64,000 nucleotides of DNA, taken from NCBI GenBank assembly GCA_002591725.1, contig NJAL01000007.1, positions 100,215 through 164,214 on the forward strand, given 5' to 3'. The number at the start of each line of letters is the position of its first letter. Position 1 is the stretch's first letter. Of this stretch, positions 63,652 through 64,000 are shown in pieces. The notes under the pieces were generated by a model that was not told the DNA's origin, made no database searches, and was given only the letters and a program-made list of their open reading frames with translations. The stretch is from Candidatus Didemnitutus mandela. GTDB taxonomy: Bacteria; Verrucomicrobiota; Verrucomicrobiia; Opitutales; Opitutaceae. Both the position numbers and the translations under genes were made by a program.

Positions 63652-64000
63652 ATGCCAGCATTCGACTTACCGATTCACTTTATCGATTTCGAGGGTAACC
63701 GAGCGGCCGGGATTCTCGAATTCGGTGTGGTGACGTTGCTCGGCGGCAATATTGTGGCAACACGCACTCGGCGGTGCGCGGCGACAGGACGTGTAAACGC
63801 AGACGATGTTAGGGTGCACGGCCTCAGCGTTGAGAGTGTGGCGGGAGAGGCACCGTTTTCGACCGAATGGGAATATTTCGCTCAGCTGCGTAAAACCGGC
63901 CCGCTCGCGGCGCATTTTGCGAGCGTGGAGAATTCGCTCCTGAAATCCGTGTGGCCTTATCCGCGACGGTCGCCGGACTTTGCCCGACCAAATGGGGACA
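63652..64000 (+). CDS. DnaQ-like DEDD 3'-5' exonuclease, 5' part
   Basis: The frame is open from ATG 63652 to the right window edge (116 codons), so the gene continues outside. The start IHFIDFEGNRAAGILEFGVV is the Exo I motif (catalytic D12 and E14 in the DFE core) followed by the GxLEFGVV strand of DnaQ/epsilon-type exonucleases. Residues about 53-58 (VRVHGLS) correspond to the link before Exo II, and AAHFASVENSLL (about 86-97) carries the Exo II-like alternation seen in relatives as AHNAxxExxFL, with the expected Asp not obvious. Exo III lies beyond the edge. It could be a proofreading-type or repair exonuclease. It is preceded by 4 kb of decayed DNA and has no Shine-Dalgarno. Confidence 0.78.
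   Translation, partial: MPAFDLPIHFIDFEGNRAAGILEFGVVTLLGGNIVATRTRRCAATGRVNADDVRVHGLSVESVAGEAPFSTEWEYFAQLRKTGPLAAHFASVENSLLKSVWPYPRRSPDFARPNGD

Noticed and set aside
1..64000. CRISPR array, insertion sequence, prophage or plasmid features
   Set aside because: I looked for regular direct repeats, transposase text (DDE or HUH motifs), integrases and phage structural genes and saw none.
1..64000. Polyketide or other natural-product cluster, as known in some related symbionts
   Set aside because: No ketosynthase, acyltransferase, carrier-protein or adenylation motifs are visible in any frame.

Overview
Organism. The window looks like a chromosome piece of a verrucomicrobial bacterium, most likely Opitutales/Opitutaceae, in an advanced but unfinished phase of genome reduction. 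Support comes from an LL-diaminopimelate aminotransferase (DapL), a PPi-type phosphofructokinase, a GH95 fucosidase relic, Ig- and MBG-repeat secreted-protein relics and a rodA-rne pair. Complete reading frames plus one tRNA cover about 15.7 kb of 64 kb (about 25%). Most of the rest is not featureless: translated piecewise it still shows recognisable families broken by many frameshifts, stops and deletions. Host-associated Opitutaceae with very many pseudogenes are known (e.g. 'Candidatus Didemnitutus mandelae' of a tunicate). Placement near such a lineage is my inference, not shown here.

Layout. 1-1642 (-): intact recD2, running off the left edge. 1.86-6.1 kb (+): relics of an APC amino-acid permease, a TMEM175-type channel and an MCE lipid-transport operon (mlaE, mlaF, mlaD/pqiB tail, pqiC-like lipoprotein). 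6.3-8.5 kb: intact divergent dapL and panC, followed by dead panE. 9.9-14.2 kb: dead M14 peptidase and unresolved debris. 14.2-16.2 kb: intact OPT transporter. 16.6-21.2 kb (-): dead histidine kinase, response regulator and two cupins. 21.5-24.5 kb (-): intact gcvP. 26.3-29.9 kb (+): dead ExeM/NucH-like nuclease with Ig and MBG repeats. 30.9-31.7 kb: intact nth and tRNA-Val(CAC). 31.7-34.7 kb: AT-rich, with an M23 peptidase relic. 34.7-36.5 kb (-): intact aroF and a DUF2062 gene. 37.2-44.1 kb: dead nrdJ, a SpoU methyltransferase, HDOD, FAD oxidoreductase, glgA (5' third) and amtB. 44.3-45.5 kb: intact PPi-phosphofructokinase. 45.5-49.5 kb: pseudopilin and Ig relics. 50.1 kb: an ACAAC x10 microsatellite. 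50.3-52.0 kb (-): dead GH95. 52.1-55.2 kb (-): intact rodA and rne. 55.2-63.6 kb: mostly unresolved debris with a GT2 relic. 63.65 kb to the edge (+): 5' part of an intact DEDD exonuclease.

How it fits together. What survives is housekeeping: lysine/peptidoglycan precursor (dapL), CoA precursor (panC), aromatic amino acids (aroF), glycolysis (PPi-PFK), glycine/one-carbon metabolism (gcvP), peptide uptake (OPT), rod shape (rodA), RNA turnover (rne) and DNA repair (recD2, nth, exonuclease). What is lost is environmental: two-component sensing, ammonium uptake, glycogen synthesis, envelope lipid transport, secreted nucleases, peptidases and glycosidases, and pseudopilins. No retained gene shows a Shine-Dalgarno sequence. 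I did not find an intact novel defence, mobile or biosynthetic system, a CRISPR array or an insertion sequence. Boundaries given for pseudogenes are approximate.
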